NCBI GenBank assembly: GCA_013397075.1
Contig: VWZS01007432.1
Location: 797,381 to 861,380, forward strand
DNA: 64,000 nucleotides
Direction of reading: 5' to 3'
DNA from: Rhabdornis inornatus
Lineage: Eukaryota > Chordata > Aves > Passeriformes > Rhabdornithidae
Part shown: positions 25,686 to 36,995 of the stretch, one piece after another
Numbering within the stretch: position 1 is the first letter of the stretch
Layout of the letters: each line of letters starts with the position of its first letter
Notes under the pieces: model-generated
Told to the model about the DNA's origin: nothing
Databases searched by the model: none
What the model saw: only the letters and a program-made list of their open reading frames with translations
Program-made: the position numbers and the translations under genes

Positions 25686-27321
25686 AACCTAAGTCAGCTT
25701 GAACTCCAGGAAAAGAAACTTGATTTCACTTTAAAAGACCTAAGTTACTGTCTCGTCATTGCATTGCAGGATGAAACTTCTAGTTCTAGAATTTTGATGA
25801 ATGCACTGAGTTTTAAGCTGTAACTGGAAATGGTCAAAGTTTTTCAGTAATCTGGATAATACTTTAAAGGAAAGTAATTTTACTAAGGTGTTTTTGTCTG
25901 GGCTTTTTGTTTGTTTGGGTGGATTTTTGTTTGTTTAGTTTTTCAGAAAATAAAAACTTTTTTCAAACAGACTGCAAGAAGGGTTTGTAAAGAGAATTTT
26001 TTCAGTTTCAACTGACTTATTTGGAGAAGACAGGCAAGGTTTCAGGAATACAAGCTTCACTTAAATCTTGAAAAAATGCAGTGAATATAAAGCTAGATCA
26101 AGTGTCAGTTAATACCAATAAACAACTTTATAATCCAGGGAAAAGTTTGTTTATGGGAAAAATCTACCAAAAACCTAGTAACTTCATGATGACTCCAGGG
26201 TTTTCTTGTCTTGGTATTAACTCCAAGAATTTGGATGGGGGGAGTGTTCTTTCTTTGAGGCTATCTTAGGTTTCTTTCTGTCTTCTATCACATATTTCCA
26301 GTGGTGTGACTTCAGCCAGACAGTTTTCAAAAGGAATATGATTCACTGCGTAATTTATGACATGCTTCGGGATGTGCTTTGGACTTCTTTTCCTGTTTGG
26401 GAAGAGGGACAGGCTGGATGTGGAGATGTTTTGGAAGCCTTGGCTGCTGTTTCTGTGTCACGGTTTGGTTCTGTTTCACGTCACTGTATGTGAGCAAGGG
26501 CTTGTGCATTCTGGAGTTCATGCCCTCCCTCTCCTTATCACTTCATATTAACCTCTCTCCTAAAAGATATCACCTCTCCCTGCAAGACTTGCCTTTTCTG
26601 TATCCTTGGGCACTTCCAGATGTAGCAGGAACAGTGGGGATCTGTTGGATATGCAGTTCTTGTGGACCACATCTGTTTGTTTTCTTTCATAAAGTACCTG
26701 GGATTTACTGTGGTGCTGGAAATGACTGTGGGATGATGTGCTTTTTCCTGAGACAGCGTGGGATGCTTTTATAAGCACATTAAGCGTTCATGCAATAGCA
26801 TTGTTCCATGAATACATAATACAGGTTTGAACACACTGACATGATACTTTAAAATCCACAAAAAAAAACCCAAATAAAAATTTCTGTATAAGTTGTGAAA
26901 CGTGACCTCATGAATGAGGGCGGGAGAGAGCCTGGGCTAGCATTACATCTCTCATAGTGTAGCCCCAAGGAAATGCTTTAGCAGCATAAAAATGGCCACT
27001 TTTTTTCCTCTTTTCCTTCTGCTCCAGCTTGGTGGTTATAGGTAAAGTCTCTGCAGTGGGAAACATAGACTGTGTGCATCTTCACTGCAGTCGATGTTTA
27101 GTATAGATATTTACTGACAGGCACAAACTTGAGTCAAATGGTGAGAACTGGGATTGCTAAGAACAAACTTGCAGATGGTCGTTTTTAAACAGTGACCTGG
27201 TTTTTACCTACCATTGTATTTCTAGAGGGCTTTCCTTTACTCTCACCTAAGAATTTTTGTGCCCTCATCTTAAGAGGATATTCACACAAAAAACTGATTG
27301 TGCCTATCTGGGAGAATGTTC

Positions 27322-27548
27322 CCTGTCCAACCTGGCCTTGGACGCTTCCAGGGATGGGGCAGCCACAGCTTCCCTGGGCAACCTGTGCCAGGGCATCACC
27401 TTCACAGGGAAGGGTTTCTATTTCTTCTCAATATCTAATCTAAACCTATCTTCTTTCAGTTTGAAGCCATTCTCTCTTGTCCTATTACTTTATGCCCTTG
27501 TAAAAATCCCTCCCCTGACTTTTTTGTAGGACCCCTTCAATTACTGAA
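27322..27548 (-). mobile_element. CR1 LINE 3' region, reverse orientation
   Basis: Read on the + strand this is the complement of a CR1 3' region. Diagnostic phrases are 'aacctggccttgga..cttccagggatgggg', 'ctgggcaacctgtgccag', 'aatatctaatctaaacctat' and 'cccttgtaaaaa.tccctcccc'. The terminal attctatgat tail, which would lie at the left end, is missing, so this is an internal fragment of the last few hundred bases. Short frames inside it are remnants and not genes. Confidence 0.85.
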
Positions 27549-29067
27549 GTTATTTGGATGAATTAGTTAAAAACACCTGTTTCTCACACCTTTTAGTGAG
27601 TGGTTCTCTTCTGGATGACGTGAGGAAGGTGAGGCCTAAAATGGTAACCTGAATATGGACATGCATTCTTAAACTTCTAGTTAGTAAAGTTAGAGAAAAT
27701 TTTAAAAAATAGAAGAGGAAGGAAAAGAAAACCCCAAACTGTGCAGTATTTGATGGGAAGCCAGTGTAACTGCCTTGAAACTGGAGTGGCATGCCTGAGT
27801 CAGTGAAGTATGAGCTAAGAACCTGGCAGAAGCCTTTTGCACAAAGGAAGGTTGAGAGAGTCTCTCAGGAAGCCTGTGCGCTGCTAAATGTGGCATGTTT
27901 GAACATGAGACTGACATCATTGTGAGTTCATAGTAGTGAAAGAACAAAGTATCAGCCACAAATTAGACTGACTTAATTTTTAAGTCACTTATAAAAACTT
28001 AATAGCACAGTATCTTGCTTGTGCAAGCTGTTTATTTCTATCCCAACCTCTAAATGACTACTTCATTTAAACTACAAGTTAACCCTCTAAACTGTTAAAG
28101 GAGTTGTTCAGGAAGGTGGGGGGGTGGTGTTTGAGGGGTGCTGCAGACTTCCTTCCTTGGCTCTTTTTCTACTCTGACCTCAGTTTTCACATAAAGGAAG
28201 TGATTAAGGACCACCCATCATATACCTTCATCCTTCAGGATCAGTTTCTAGAGGTAAAAACCTCAGGACTGCTACCAAATCCCAAGTCGTTCCTATTGGC
28301 TGCTCACATGCAGACTGGAAGTCTGTCTGAAAATTGCCAGAACATGTGCCAATGGTATCAGCGGGAATTTATGTAGAATGAGTAAGTTATAAAACTAATC
28401 AGTATTATTTATTGATGTATCCATGATTGTTGACAAGGAACTGATGCTTCTTCTGTTGCTGAATACTTAAGAAATACAAGGATCTTGCAGTTTGCAGATG
28501 ATAAACTTCTTTCCAAGTATTTTAGTTGGCTCTGCATGCCCTGAAGTTAATCCATTCTGTTGATTTTACTTCAGTTATTGCAGAAATATAAGCTCTCCAA
28601 GCTTGGGATTACTTTGACAACAGTCAATGCCTTTCTGGTTCCTTTTTAAAGGACTATGTAAAACAAAATACCTCTACAGATTCTGAAGAAATGTAATATC
28701 TTATTTATAGATTTGTACAGAGCTGTGCATATATGTAAGCACACATCAAATGGCATAATATGGGTGTATTTTAAGGGAGTATGTTTTGTTTCTCTGATAT
28801 TCAAAATTCTGTTATAAACCGAGAGAGGCTCCTATAAAACATTTCTTGTTGACCCTGGTCCTTGAGTAAAATGCCTATCAGATAATAGCAACATAATTTA
28901 CTCCCTTGGTTTGGTATTGTGCATTTTTTCCCTTCAAAGTTAAAAAAATCCTGGTCCCTTTTGGTTCTTGCCCACTACATAAAATGGTGGTTGTATTTTG
29001 TCAGTTGTTCTTATGGGGCATTGCTGTATTTTGTGGTTAGGTCACTTTTCATCCTCTACATCAGGCA

Positions 29068-29378
29068 GGAGCACCTGAAGGGAACCTACAAGAGATGTTA
29101 CAAGGGCATGGAGTGATAGGACAAGGGGGAATGGCTTCAAGCTGACAGAGGACAGGGTGTGTTTAGGTATTAGGAAGAAATTGTTCCCTGTGAGGGTGGT
29201 GAGGCCCTGGCACAGGTTGCTCAGAGAAACTGTGGCTGCTCCATCCCTGGAAGTGTCCAAGGCCAGGTTGGAGCAACCTGGGATAGTGGAAGGTGTCTCT
29301 GCCCATGGCAAGGGGTTGAAATGAAATGGTCTTTAAGGTCCCTTCCAACCCAAACTACTTTGTGACTCTGTGATTCTC
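29068..29378 (+). mobile_element. CR1 LINE 3' end, forward orientation
   Basis: Contains the CR1 3' sequence in order: 'acctgaagggaacctacaag', 'gataggacaaggggg', 'taggaagaaattgttccctgtgagggtggtgaggccctggcacagg', 'catccctggaagtgtccaaggccaggttgga', 'ggtcccttccaaccc', and the terminal 'tgactctgtgattct' that corresponds to the CR1 8-bp tail repeat. It is a 5'-truncated copy of about 310 bp, the usual form of avian CR1 insertions. It overlaps in family sequence with the reverse copy at 27322-27548, so the pair could form an inverted repeat about 1.5 kb apart. Confidence 0.9.
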
Positions 29379-30486
29379 CTTCAGTGGTAATGTTTGTAGT
29401 GATGCAAGAGGCACAGCTGGGGAACAGAAGTCATCCTCTGCCTTCCTTCTCCCATTGTACAGATGTATGTGGCTTCTCTTTTCAGCCATGTGGTTACCAT
29501 GTTAGAAATGTGGCTTTGGCACCACTGCAGGTCTAGTAGAACATGATTCAAATTCAAAGAAACATTTGGGATCCTTTGGGAAGGACACACCAGAGCACAT
29601 GACTGGGATCATAGTTCAGTGAGGTACCATGACTCTTGCTTCTGTTCCCGACTGAGGCCCTGTTGGTACCATCTTGTCAATTAAATTAATATTTGAAAGC
29701 AATTTCAATAAACAAGCCATCATAATTACCTGTGTGTTACAAATTAGGTATGAAAACATGTTCTGTTCCCGGAGTGTGAGCTGTCAGTAGACATACACCA
29801 TGGTGAGAGATTTGAGTCACAATCATCTGGATCTAGGGGTTGGTTAATTTGTTTTCTCTGCCTCATCTGCTATTCAGCCATCACTCCATATCATAGCCTG
29901 AACCACTCACTGCTCTGAACAGCCCAGAATGGGAGGCCTCTTAGCAGGATTACTGCAACTGTTTAACTTCTGGGAACGTATAACAACTTGATTTATTTCC
30001 ACCTGTTAATTGTGAGCCATTGCTGTACGGCATACTTCTCAAAGTTTCCTTTTCTACTCCTGCTTCAAGATAGCTGGGCTGCACCATGTTTGTGGACTTG
30101 CTGTTTTCTGCCATCTATTCTGTTTTCTTGCCATGAAAATGTCATTTAAGGAGAAACCAAATTAAATTTAACTGCTGTAATGAGTAGGGCTGAGCTTACA
30201 TATGTGTAATGTCAATGTTTTATTTGGCCTAGCCTCCGTTCTGAAGATGCTTCTGCATGCTTTTATCACTATGTAGCATACACTGGTGGCAATATTAATT
30301 CTGTTTAGAGCATGCAGAGAGCTTTTAAAATGAGTTTGACAACAGACTTAATTAACAGTTTTATTAGGTATTTTTTTAACTTGTTGATATTTTCCTGTAC
30401 AGCTGACAGGACATGCATGCACTGCAGTGCAGCACTGTATTTTCAAACACAAGCAGGAAGAAACAAAGTATTAATGTTGACAGTTG

Positions 30487-30500
30487 AAAAAAAAAAAAAA
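30487..30500 (+). repeat. Poly-A run
   Basis: Fourteen A in a row, without an attached retroposon that I can recognise. Confidence 0.9.
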
Positions 30501-32574
30501 TTCCTTCCAAACTTTCTCATGCCCTGATGTGAAGGGGTTGAATGTGCATGTTGCCTTCCGGGAGAACTGGTGTAATTTCCTCAAATGGGTGAAAGACCAG
30601 AATGTTTTAACCCACGTTGTACCATACCACACAAGCAGTTTACAAGTCTCTGTTCTTAAAGGAGATTGACTCAGTCATTCAGTTTAATTTGAGAGAAGAG
30701 TCAATAAAATGTCTGCTGCAAGAAATTTATCCCTGCCTTGCCCAGAAGCTATTCTGATTAATTTCCCTAACAGAATTACCATCATTATCTTCTGTCTTTA
30801 ATCCATCCTAGTCCTTGTTCAGTGGTTTCAGATCCACCTTCTGTTTTTATCGTACAGTGACCACGAAACAGATCAGAGTTGCCCTTTTTTAAATCTAGTT
30901 TTTGGCTCCTTATTTGCAGGGCCATATTATTTGGATGTCACCCCCTCAAAGGCTCTCATTAGGCACAATGCCTTATATTTAAAAGTTAACCACTATCTGA
31001 AGACTCTGAGGTCCCATCTTACCCTCTTTCATGGTTAGCTTTTCAAAGGAGAAGCATGGACTATTACAATAGCTGTGCTTGATGTTTATTTAGCGCTACT
31101 CTTCAGAGCACTCCTCTTTTTAATCTGTTTCTCAGCAGAACGATGACCATGTAAAATACAGAAGTCACCTGTTTGTGTTGGTCTGCAGGGCTGCAGAACA
31201 GGCAATTCAGAACATGCAGCTTGTGTAGGAGATGGAAACCTTGGTGTCATGAAAGATTCTGCTATAAAGCACCCGTGTCATACAAAGAGCAAAGATATGC
31301 TGGAATTCCGAGAGCATGAAGATTTATGAATTAGTTCAACACGTTAAGTTTTTCATTGTGTTACTTTGTTTTCTTTGTGCCTTTGGAAGCTACCATACAG
31401 TTGCTGGTAGAGGGTGGCAGGTGTGGACAATTGTTCACAGTTACATGATCAATCTTTGCCATTTGGTGTACACGGCTGAAGGAAGTAGCACTCGTGGTGT
31501 GTTTTCTGGGGATAGGCAACTGTCCTTCAGTTTTAATTTGGTTTGTGAATTCATGTGTTATATGCTGTGGCTTTGGATTGGATCTCTTCAGACTTGGATT
31601 ACATAGATAACTGAAATAATTTTCTAACTTACTGTAAACTTTATAAATTTTATACCAGATACTTAATACAGGATTAGATTTTTTGGGAAAAAGAGGAAGG
31701 TGGTGAGGTCCTTAGAGGGTTGCTGTCACATTTAGCTATTCCATCTCTCCCTGGTTTCTCTCTTGCTTGATTCTCCTCGCTGTCTGCTGTGGGAGGAATG
31801 CTCTGCGTGACCCCACTGGTCGGGTTTGTTTAGCTGTGGTTTAGGGAAGGCCCTGAGCAAGAGAGGAGAAAAAAAGGCTTCAATTTTTAATTCTGGAAAA
31901 TAGAAAAAGGTATTTGAATAAGGCCTGGAGGACTTCTTATTTGCCAGAAGTAAGTATAAAGACAAGTTTATATCCTTCTGTAACTCACCCTAATTGAAAG
32001 GATGTATATTTCTTTTTCTAAAGTCAGCAGAAAAATCCTGGCCTCTTAACGATGAAGGACGTTTTAAAAAACTTTCTCCTAAGCACAAATAGCTAAAGTT
32101 TCCACTTTAAACTTGGGTGGCTCATTCATATTTCACTTTATGGTAATATGGTATCCTCTCTCTTTCTTCCCCTCCTTACCACCAGGCTAAAAAGGAGGAG
32201 GGGGATATAAAATGTTTCTGAAAATTACAGGAAATGTCTGTTCCTTAAACAGCTTTGCCAGGGAATTTCCAAATGTGCTTAATGCTTATAGCTGAAGTTG
32301 CAGCAGCTCAGTCTTCAACCATGAGTGGATCCTGTTCTTAAAATGTGACACCTCCTTCCAGTAAACTATGTTGAAATTAAGTATATGCTTTGTTTCTCAT
32401 CTGCTCTTCAGCAGAATTAATCATGCCCTGTGGTGAAATGAGGGCTCTTGGGGGCTGCTTTAAAAACTTGATTCACATGTATTTATTAAAGTGGGGAAAA
32501 CAGAATATCATGTCTTGAATTGAGAGCTGATTTGTTTGTAAGAACATTGGAGAGGTGTGGCTGGCAGAAGGAGT

Positions 32575-32598
32575 CATGGCATGGCATGGATGGCATGG
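32575..32598 (+). repeat. ATGGC/ATGG micro-repeat
   Basis: CATGG recurs four times in 24 bp (catggcatggcatggatggc and on), a short tandem array with one shortened unit. Confidence 0.85.
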
Positions 32599-33937
32599 AG
32601 AGGCAGGTACTGCTGAATGTGAAGACTGCCTGACAGCTTTCAGAGGGACTTCAGAAGCTGCACTGAAGCACTAAGGAACAAAAGGGGAGATGCTTTTTGT
32701 CTCAGGATTTTGTTTCCTTGGGCTGGTGCAAGGTGGTCTCAGATCATAGGGCCCTGTCTCTAGGCAGAGCCTAATCAGTGCTGAGCATTAGCTTAGTGTT
32801 AATTTCTGGGGTGAGACTAGAAAAGGGGATAGCAACAAGTATGATGAGTAGGATGAGTTTTCTCTTTGTTCTCTATTGCCTTCTGCCAGGCTTTTGCCAC
32901 TGGATTATGGGAAGGAGCAAGGGAGGTCTGCAGAGCCTCTTCCTGAGGCTCAGAAAGGAATGAGAATCTGGAGCAGGCAGAGGGGGGAAAAGGACCCAGC
33001 CCAGTCTTCAACAGATGTTCTCATCCAGCTGTCTGCCCTGCTGCTCTCACATACATATGTCTACATACTCATGATGGGAGGAGAGAGGATTTCCAGTCTA
33101 GGTCCTTCCAGGGAAAAACACATGGTCCCAGTCAAGAGATGAGCTTATGAGCAAAGCCTGTTCTTGGTGGTAACCTCGGTATCTGGAGGGTTCTCACCCC
33201 ATGTTCTACTGCTGCCATTTGTCTAAAGGCAGAGAGGTGATTGATCCCTGTAGTTCTTTTCCTTGTGGGATGCTGTGGATTTTCAGGCTATTTACCATAA
33301 CATGCCCAGGCCTTTGCTGGGGTGGCTCTTCTCAGTTGCCATATCCTTTACTCCGTGCTTCAGAGCCACTCCTGGATCTCACAGCAAGGCACTGCTTGGC
33401 AATAATTTATTGTCATGGTTTATATCACAGTGATTAAGGGAAGCTGTCGTCTCTTGGCAGCTATGATTTGAAACTTGGGTTTAGCTGCCCAGGAAACAGT
33501 TTGGAACTGACACTGATGTGTTTATCCTTGCTTCCTTGTGTAAAAGTTGTGATTTAATTTGTTCCTGTTGGAACAGCAGGTTCTTTGGGTAGAAGTTGTA
33601 TGGGTATGACTGTGTGTAATGATTGGTGACACTAGTGTTACCCATTTCCAGTGCTGTCCTTTTAAGAGTGTGGAGAGGTGGGCTTAATTTCACAAATGTT
33701 CTGTTTCATTGGTCTCTGTCCATGCAAAATACAGCTGTACTCACACTTACTTGTGGCAATCTTTCACATTAATAGGTACTGAACAAAAGATTGTGGATTT
33801 GTTTAATTCCATGCAAATGCATCACCTGTTAATGCTGAGTTACATATTGATTTTCTAGTAGTGAGGTGTGTCAAAGAGTTTGGAAGGCTATCACTGGTTG
33901 GTTTTTTGTTTGTTGAGGATTTTTAAAGCATCTCCAA

Positions 33938-33975
33938 CTTTTTTTTTCTTTTTTTTTTTTCCTCTTTTCTTTTAG
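33938..33975 (+). repeat. T-rich low-complexity tract
   Basis: Runs of 8 or more T broken by single C bases, ending in 'cttttag'. It resembles a polypyrimidine tract with an AG, but no exon is recognisable downstream. Confidence 0.8.
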
Positions 33976-34907
33976 AAAATCAGTGCAGCGTAATTTTCTA
34001 TGTAAATGAATGTCAGCATTCATAAGCAACTTCTCACCTAGGTTTTCATGTGTTTTAGGGAGTTGTACAGCAATTGACTGCACTGAAATTGTAAAATACA
34101 TTTCCTGGTTTGGGTTGGGGGGTGTTTGTCTGGGTTTTTTTTGGTGTTTTTTAATCTTGTAATAAGGATTTTATTACTATTGTTATTAATATTATTATTT
34201 TCCTATGTTTAGGTAATTCCTTCTGCTGGCCTTTGTATGTGGACCACCTTCTGTCCTGTTCAGCCCATATAAACTGTGACTTAAATGTAGGTGAGTAGCA
34301 GCTTTTGACATGAAGTAATAATGAATTCATTAAAAATTCATACTCCAGAATTTTCAGTTGCTTTGACTAGGAGGTCATAGAGGGAGAATGATCTTTTAAA
34401 AATCCATTGACACTTTTCCTGGTTGTCTAGTGTCCTGGGCAATAGGAACCTAAAAATATAATGTATTATAGTATATATTTGAAGTGGATTAAGTAATCTT
34501 TCATTCTGGTTGCCACAGGCCTATATGCTGTGAACCTGCAGTAGAAAAGTATTTTGAAATGGAAAGAGCTTCTCGCTTGTATGGGTGGAGAAGGGAGTCC
34601 CCAGATGAAGTCTGAGTCTCTTTTGAATACAGTGATGTAACATATCAACAGCGTGCTCTGATGCTTCCCATGAGGCCACGTTCTGCCAGTCAGGTTTCCC
34701 TGTGGTCACACTAAATAAATGTTTATTGTTTCACTGAGAATGTCAATGAGATTGGCTTCTTTGTAGAAGCAAGTGATGATAACCTGGCTTGTTGCTTAGA
34801 GATGGTGATGGTGCACGGATGATATTTACAAGAACATTGCAGGTGCTTGAGAGCTATGCTGAGTAGGTCAGGAAAATGTAGTGGTTTGGTGTGCTTTTCG
34901 GTTTTAA

Positions 34908-34972
34908 TTTGAAATAATATAATGTATTATTTCAAATATGGCTATTTGTATGACAGGAAATAATATAATGTA
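34908..34972. repeat. AT-rich inverted repeat plus direct repeat
   Basis: A perfect 11-bp inverted repeat, TTTGAAATAAT (34908-34918) and ATTATTTCAAA (34926-34936), flanks a 7-base loop. The 16-base motif GAAATAATATAATGTA from its left part recurs exactly at 34957-34972, 46 bp downstream. Confidence 0.85.
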
Positions 34973-36856
34973 AATGGAAGGCCCATTCCTCTTGCTTAGC
35001 CCATCTGTCTCAGAGTGCCAGTGGTAAAAATGTTGATGAGCAGTAGGTGTAGAAAGCGAGTTACCTTAAAGATCTTAACTGGATGTCTTTTATGCAGTGT
35101 GTTTGTAGGAGGTTGATCTCCTTTCTGACTCTCTCTGTGTCTGTTTTCAGATTGGTGAGCACAATGAAGTGGGGAGACTTTTCTCTAGAACTAGTAATCA
35201 AAGTTGAGTAATTAGTCAAGCAGGATGAAGGACAAGAGAGTATTGAATAGAGAATCCTCCTTCGTCTGTTTTTTCTCAATGCATTACACTTGCCTTTCTC
35301 ATGGTTGTAGAGTGTGTAATCTAAAATGCATGTGGCTGGTGTTTCTGCAAGGAGGAGAAAATTAACACTATGCATTTTGACTGCATATATAGATCAAAGT
35401 ACAGATGTGTTAAAAGTAGAAGAGGGAGCACCCATAGGTAAGCAAAGGAAAACAGGGTGAAATTTTTTTAAATGCTTCTTTTTTATGAACATGGTATATG
35501 AGTGACATTAAAAAAAAATAAAATCTATGTGTTGTTTCTATTTAAGTGACTTTCTGTGCTGCTGTCCAGTCTTGCACCAAAGTGGAGCGTGCTCAGAGGG
35601 GGTGGAATGTGTCTGTTCTTTTACCTCCCTGCCAGGAAGCATGAGGAAATGATGTGTTTATGAGATAGTGACACTTATTTGAATTATCCAAAAAGCTCAA
35701 GACACCCTCATTCCCCTGAGCTGAGGGAATGACATGAGCCATTGTTAACAGAGCTCTTTGAATTGACAAGATTTGTTATCTCACTCCTGTAGGTTCTGCA
35801 CAACGGCAGGTAATACGTATTCTTCTCTAACTTCAGCTTATGTTTTTTCCCCCAGACTTTGCACTTTATTACACGGTTGTTGATCTCTGGACTTTACTGG
35901 CTTGCTTGCTGAATTCAAAAGAACAGCTATTCCTCACTTTCAATTAGAAATTTTATTTCCCTTGTGCTCCATAGACACTGTGATTCTGGCTGCTGAGTAG
36001 CATCTTGAGCAAGGGTTGGACCTGTCTCAGCTGTCACTTAGTCTCTTGTAGCACTGGTAAAAGGAAACATCCAGAATACAGTTTATTTCTATCTTTTTGA
36101 GGCTGGTGAGGGAATGCTGTGCCAGCCATAGGTGCTGGTGAAGGGGAAAATGTTCTTTCAGGAGTAGGAATTCACCCTGTGGTCCCTGGATCTGGAGTTC
36201 CTCTCTAGTTTGTGTAGGCTTGTTTGTCCAGTATCATGTGTGGCTGTGCTAATAGGGACTGCTGTTGATGGTATTGGCACCAGCTATTGAACCACTGGCC
36301 ACTCCCAGTAACACCAAAGCCAAATACCCCTTTTGTAACAGCCAGCAGTAGTTTGTGCCCTGCACTTTGAGATATTCTACATTTGCATTTTGATTCAGCT
36401 TTTCAATTTTTCTTTTACAATGGTGCCGACTCTAAGAACTATGAAGAGGACTCTAGGGGATGACAATGTTTTTCTCATATCTACATGTGTTTGCCTGTAA
36501 AAAGTAGAAAAATGCATGGTTTAAAAAACCCTACTCCTTCAGATGTCTCACTGAGTTCATAAAGGCTGCCCATCAGGACCTTGTTCAGGTGCTGTAAAGT
36601 GATTTTTTGGTGTTTTGCATGATGTGTGTGGGAGCACTGCTGCAGGCTCCTGACAAAGCAGGCATTAGTGACGTAGCCATGCATTTATGAAAGCAAGGTT
36701 CAACTTCAAGGTTATCTTCTTACGTGAGGCAGAAGTCTTTCAGAGATTGTAGCAAGGCTTTGAGAAGCTCTTTGCTAGTTCTTTAACTGGGGTAGAATTA
36801 GAGAGTCTTGTTCTGAGAGCTTTTAAAATATATTCCTGAAACATCTGCCTTTCATC

Positions 36857-36994
36857 CCCGGAAGTATTTGAAAGATGTGTAGATGTGGAGCTTAGGGACA
36901 TGGCTTAGTGGTGGACTTGGCAATGTTACTTCAGCAGTTGGACTCAATGATCTTGGAGGTCTTTTCCAACCTAAATAATTCCATGATTCTGTAT
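36857..36994 (+). mobile_element. CR1 LINE 3' end, forward orientation
   Basis: Shows the short CR1 terminus: 'tgtggagcttagggacatgg', 'ttagtggtggacttggc', 'gttggactcaatgatcttggaggtcttttccaacct' and a final 'attccatgattctgtatg' that matches the CR1 tail repeat. About 140 bp, 5' truncated, same orientation as the gene. Confidence 0.85.
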
Positions 36995-36995
36995 G

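Larger units (their letters stand above)
6061..27300 (+). other. DUSP16: DUSP16 first intron, 5' part, no gene recognised
   Basis: After the GC-rich shoulder (to about 6955) this is unique, AT-leaning sequence. Open frames of up to about 125 codons occur (for example 7810-8187 + and 23973-24347 +), but none shows a family motif or paired splice sites that would support a gene. Local features include a doubled hairpin at 10919-10957, a TA/CA microsatellite at about 14300-14336, a 22-bp perfect palindrome at 18266-18287, T-rich runs near 17940, 18481 and 19450, and a two-copy 32-bp repeat at 25622-25685. Large first introns of phosphatase genes often carry enhancers, but none can be pinpointed here. 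Confidence 0.6.
29380..36855 (+). other. DUSP16: DUSP16 first intron, middle part, no gene recognised
   Basis: Unique AT-leaning intronic DNA between two CR1 pieces. It contains homopolymer and simple runs (A14 at 30487-30500, an ATGGC micro-repeat at 32575-32598, T-rich DNA at about 33938-33975, an ATT-rich patch at 34168-34200) and an AT palindrome with a nearby copy at 34908-34972. Open frames on both strands are short and unconvincing. Confidence 0.6.
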
